Positions 62,605 through 64,000 of a stretch of 64,000 nt of DNA are shown here, piece after piece. The position numbers and the translations under genes are program-made. Origin of the DNA: Isoetes taiwanensis (taxonomy: Eukaryota > Streptophyta > Lycopodiopsida > Isoetales > Isoetaceae). The stretch covers positions 124,001 through 188,000 of the forward strand of contig JAJEKV010000264.1 of the NCBI GenBank assembly GCA_021234155.1, written 5' to 3'. The stretch's first letter is position 1; the number at the start of each line of letters is the position of its first letter. Under the pieces are notes generated by a model. The model had not been told where the DNA came from. It ran no database searches and saw only the letters and a program-made list of their open reading frames with translations.

Positions 62605-63579
62605 ATGGCACAGTTGAGCTGCTTTGTCGCCCCTTCCAATTTCAGCAAAACTCACGAATTTGAGTTGGGTCTGAAACGTCTGTTCCATGAAGTAGCCACT
62701 GTGCCCATTTGGGAGTACGTTACCCTTTCCGCAGTGGTTTTGGCAGTGTTCTTTTACAGAATGTTTGATCTGCATTTTGTCGAAGATATTCTGACCGGTA
62801 TGAGAGGGGATACTGTGTATCTGGTTCATAGTCCTTTTTCGAAATTTGCAGCAGAACTTTTGGCCAAAAGTGAAGTCCCCTTATGGGATTCGCATGAGGC
62901 TTTTTTCGGCTGTTTATTTTGGGCGGCTTTCTTCTGGCGTTGCAGCAGGCTGCAAATTCTATTCACATGGGCCGATGAAGGTTGAGGGAAAATCCATGGT
63001 AAATCGCTTCATGGCGGTGCAGCAGTTGGTGTGTTTAGCAGCTATCTGTTGCAGCCGGCCCGCGTGCAGCAACACGCGTGGCGTTAAAATTTTTTGCAGC
63101 GCTTCTGCTTTGGGCGGACTGCAGTTGACGCTGCTGCTCTTTTCTGGTCCCATGTGAACGGTTATTGGCCGACTCCATGGCTTTGCAGTCCCCATTTGCA
63201 GACTGGGCTTCTCCATTTCTTCGGAAGACCACCTGCATTTGAATATAGCCGGTGAATGTCTATTCTGCCTTGATTTAATAAACAACACTTTCTCATATTC
63301 TTTCAGAGGAGCTAAGAATGGCCCCTTAATGTGTTTGCAGAGAGTTATTTGTCGCCCAAGATGGAGGAACTGTTGCTCTTGATTGGTTATACCCGTTTAC
63401 AAGCCAAGGTTGTTAACTCTCTTGTCACAATGCTTGATATTTTTTTTGTAAAGCTAAAAAATGTTGACCAAATTTGGTTTTGATCTGCCAGACGCCAAGC
63501 TTGATGGCAGGCAGCATGTGGATGGAACCCGATTGTGATCATTATACCAGGCTTAAGCAGCTGCTCTGCCAGCTATGTA
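62605..63579 (+). pseudogene. EMB8-like alpha/beta hydrolase, 5' part
   Basis: The frame from 62605 begins MAQLSCFVAPSNFSKTHEFE and has a membrane-like segment (YVTLSAVVLAVFFYRM), then LHFVEDILTGMRGD and SKFAAELLAKSE. A later exon (to 63229) gives WPTPWLCSPHLQT and FFGRPPAFEYSR. 63344-63405 gives ELFVAQDGGTVALDWLYP. 63508-63579 gives NPIVIIIPGLSSCSASY before a GTAAGA donor. These are the successive motifs of plant EMB8-like (embryogenesis-associated) alpha/beta hydrolases up to the oxyanion region. Later exons with the catalytic triad are missing or outside. The join between the first and second blocks (62870-63110) is disturbed, possibly by an insertion. Function of this family in plants is poorly known. 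Confidence 0.75.
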
Positions 63580-63738
63580 AGAAGACTTTGGATGTCTTAT
63601 GAATGGCCTTGGTTGATCTTTGCTACATAAGTTACTGACATGAGGAAGTTATCTATCTTTCAATTTAAATTTGTAGCCCAAGATTTAATATTCCGTTGCA
63701 AATATGGTTGAGACTAAGAGTTCCTGTTTGCTTGGCAG

Positions 63739-63992
63739 GTTGCGATGACACATCCTCTTGCTGTGACAAACTGTAACATTGACATGGAAAGCCTTATTTC
63801 TGACCAGAATCAGAGCATTGCCACACTTGCCATTACCACTCTGCTAAAAACTGGAAATGAATCCAGTGTGGATAGATTCATGAAGCAGATTACTAACTTC
63901 ATGGCAGACATTGCAGATGAGTTTAAAATAGTGGTCGTTGAAGCAATTCGGTCTCTGTGTCTGAAATTTCCTCAAAAGTACCGTACAGTCAG
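63739..63992 (+). pseudogene. COPG: Coatomer subunit gamma (COPI), single exon
   Basis: After a TTGGCAG acceptor an open exon gives [55 protein letters not shown] and [13 protein letters not shown], ending at a GTGAAC donor. This is very close to plant gamma-COP, a subunit of the COPI vesicle coat acting in Golgi-to-ER transport, in the HEAT-like trunk domain. The exon itself has no lesion. It follows EMB8 exons with only a 160-base gap and no upstream coatomer exon, so it sits out of context. It is called a fragment from that context, and the sequence beyond 64000 could change this. Confidence 0.8.
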
Positions 63993-64000
63993 GTGAACAA

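Larger units (their letters stand above)
61087..64000 (+). mobile_element. E11: TA-bounded element with subtilase, EMB8 and coatomer fragments, cut by right edge
   Basis: 5' end TCTGTTATATATATACAATT at 61087. The terminal region includes degenerate palindromes (61168-61190, 61255-61285) and two modules each ending 'gatgaggtggcag' (61406, 61543). From about 61640 the sequence consists of exons and introns from three unrelated genes, all on the plus strand. The 3' end lies outside the window. Confidence 0.6.

Noticed and set aside
62226-62663. 145-codon open frame as a separate gene
   Set aside because: Its start is the continuation of the subtilase exon and the rest is in EMB8 upstream sequence with a tandem 16-base repeat; no family motif.

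Overview
This is nuclear DNA from a land plant. It shows spliceosomal introns with GT/AG borders, long intergenic tracts, many dispersed repeats, and recognisable pieces of typical plant genes. One piece is a flavodiiron protein (FLV). That family was lost in flowering plants but kept in bryophytes, lycophytes, ferns and gymnosperms, so a non-flowering plant is the best inference. I cannot name the species. I see no intact protein-coding gene, rRNA, tRNA or CRISPR array. Every gene-like stretch I could identify is a fragment, usually with frameshifts, stops or lost splice sites.

The dominant structure is a chain of mobile elements separated by (TA)n tracts. Reading outward from each (TA)n tract, one side starts with TC followed by an AT-rich conserved 5' end (either TTATATATATACAATTATAT or TATAGAAACTCATGGGGG). 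The other side ends with a conserved 3' end close to TAGTACAAAnACTTG. On this rule the window divides into: E0 (left edge to 1864, minus), E1 (1867-5257, plus), an unassigned island (5270-7913), E3 (7914-12653, plus), E4 (12810-14555, minus), E5 (14576-28291, minus), E6 (28366-30002, plus), E7 (30125-36776, plus), E8 (36897-50116, plus), E9 (50123-59657, plus), E10 (59676-60994, plus) and E11 (61087 to the right edge, plus). No transposase, helicase or Rep gene is visible, so all copies look non-autonomous.

The 5' regions of the elements carry short perfect or near-perfect palindromes (GGCCGTCC...GGACGGCC) and repeated modules ending in GAGGTGGCA. Some elements (E1, E4, E10, and more weakly others) carry long degenerate arrays of GAATCT-type repeats. 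The larger elements carry fragments of host genes with their introns: E3 an FCA-like RNA-binding protein; E5 an ABCC transporter and an alkaline/neutral invertase; E7 a flavodiiron protein and the 3' half of RRP44/DIS3; E8 an ATG11-like autophagy protein and a possible WDR70-like protein; E9 a DUF821/CAP10 O-glucosyltransferase; E11 a subtilase, an EMB8-like alpha/beta hydrolase and coatomer gamma. In each of these cases the fragment is sense-oriented with respect to the element, reading from its TC end towards its CTTG end. This resembles gene capture by Helitrons or Pack-type transposons. The 3' end (CTTG without an obvious GC-rich hairpin) does not match a standard Helitron (CTRR), so the class is left open.

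The remaining sequence, most of 14.6-20.9, 25.4-27.2, 34.9-36.7, 41-45, 45.9-49.6 and 52.6-59.6 kb, holds no gene I can support. It contains scattered small tandem duplications and degraded repeats.
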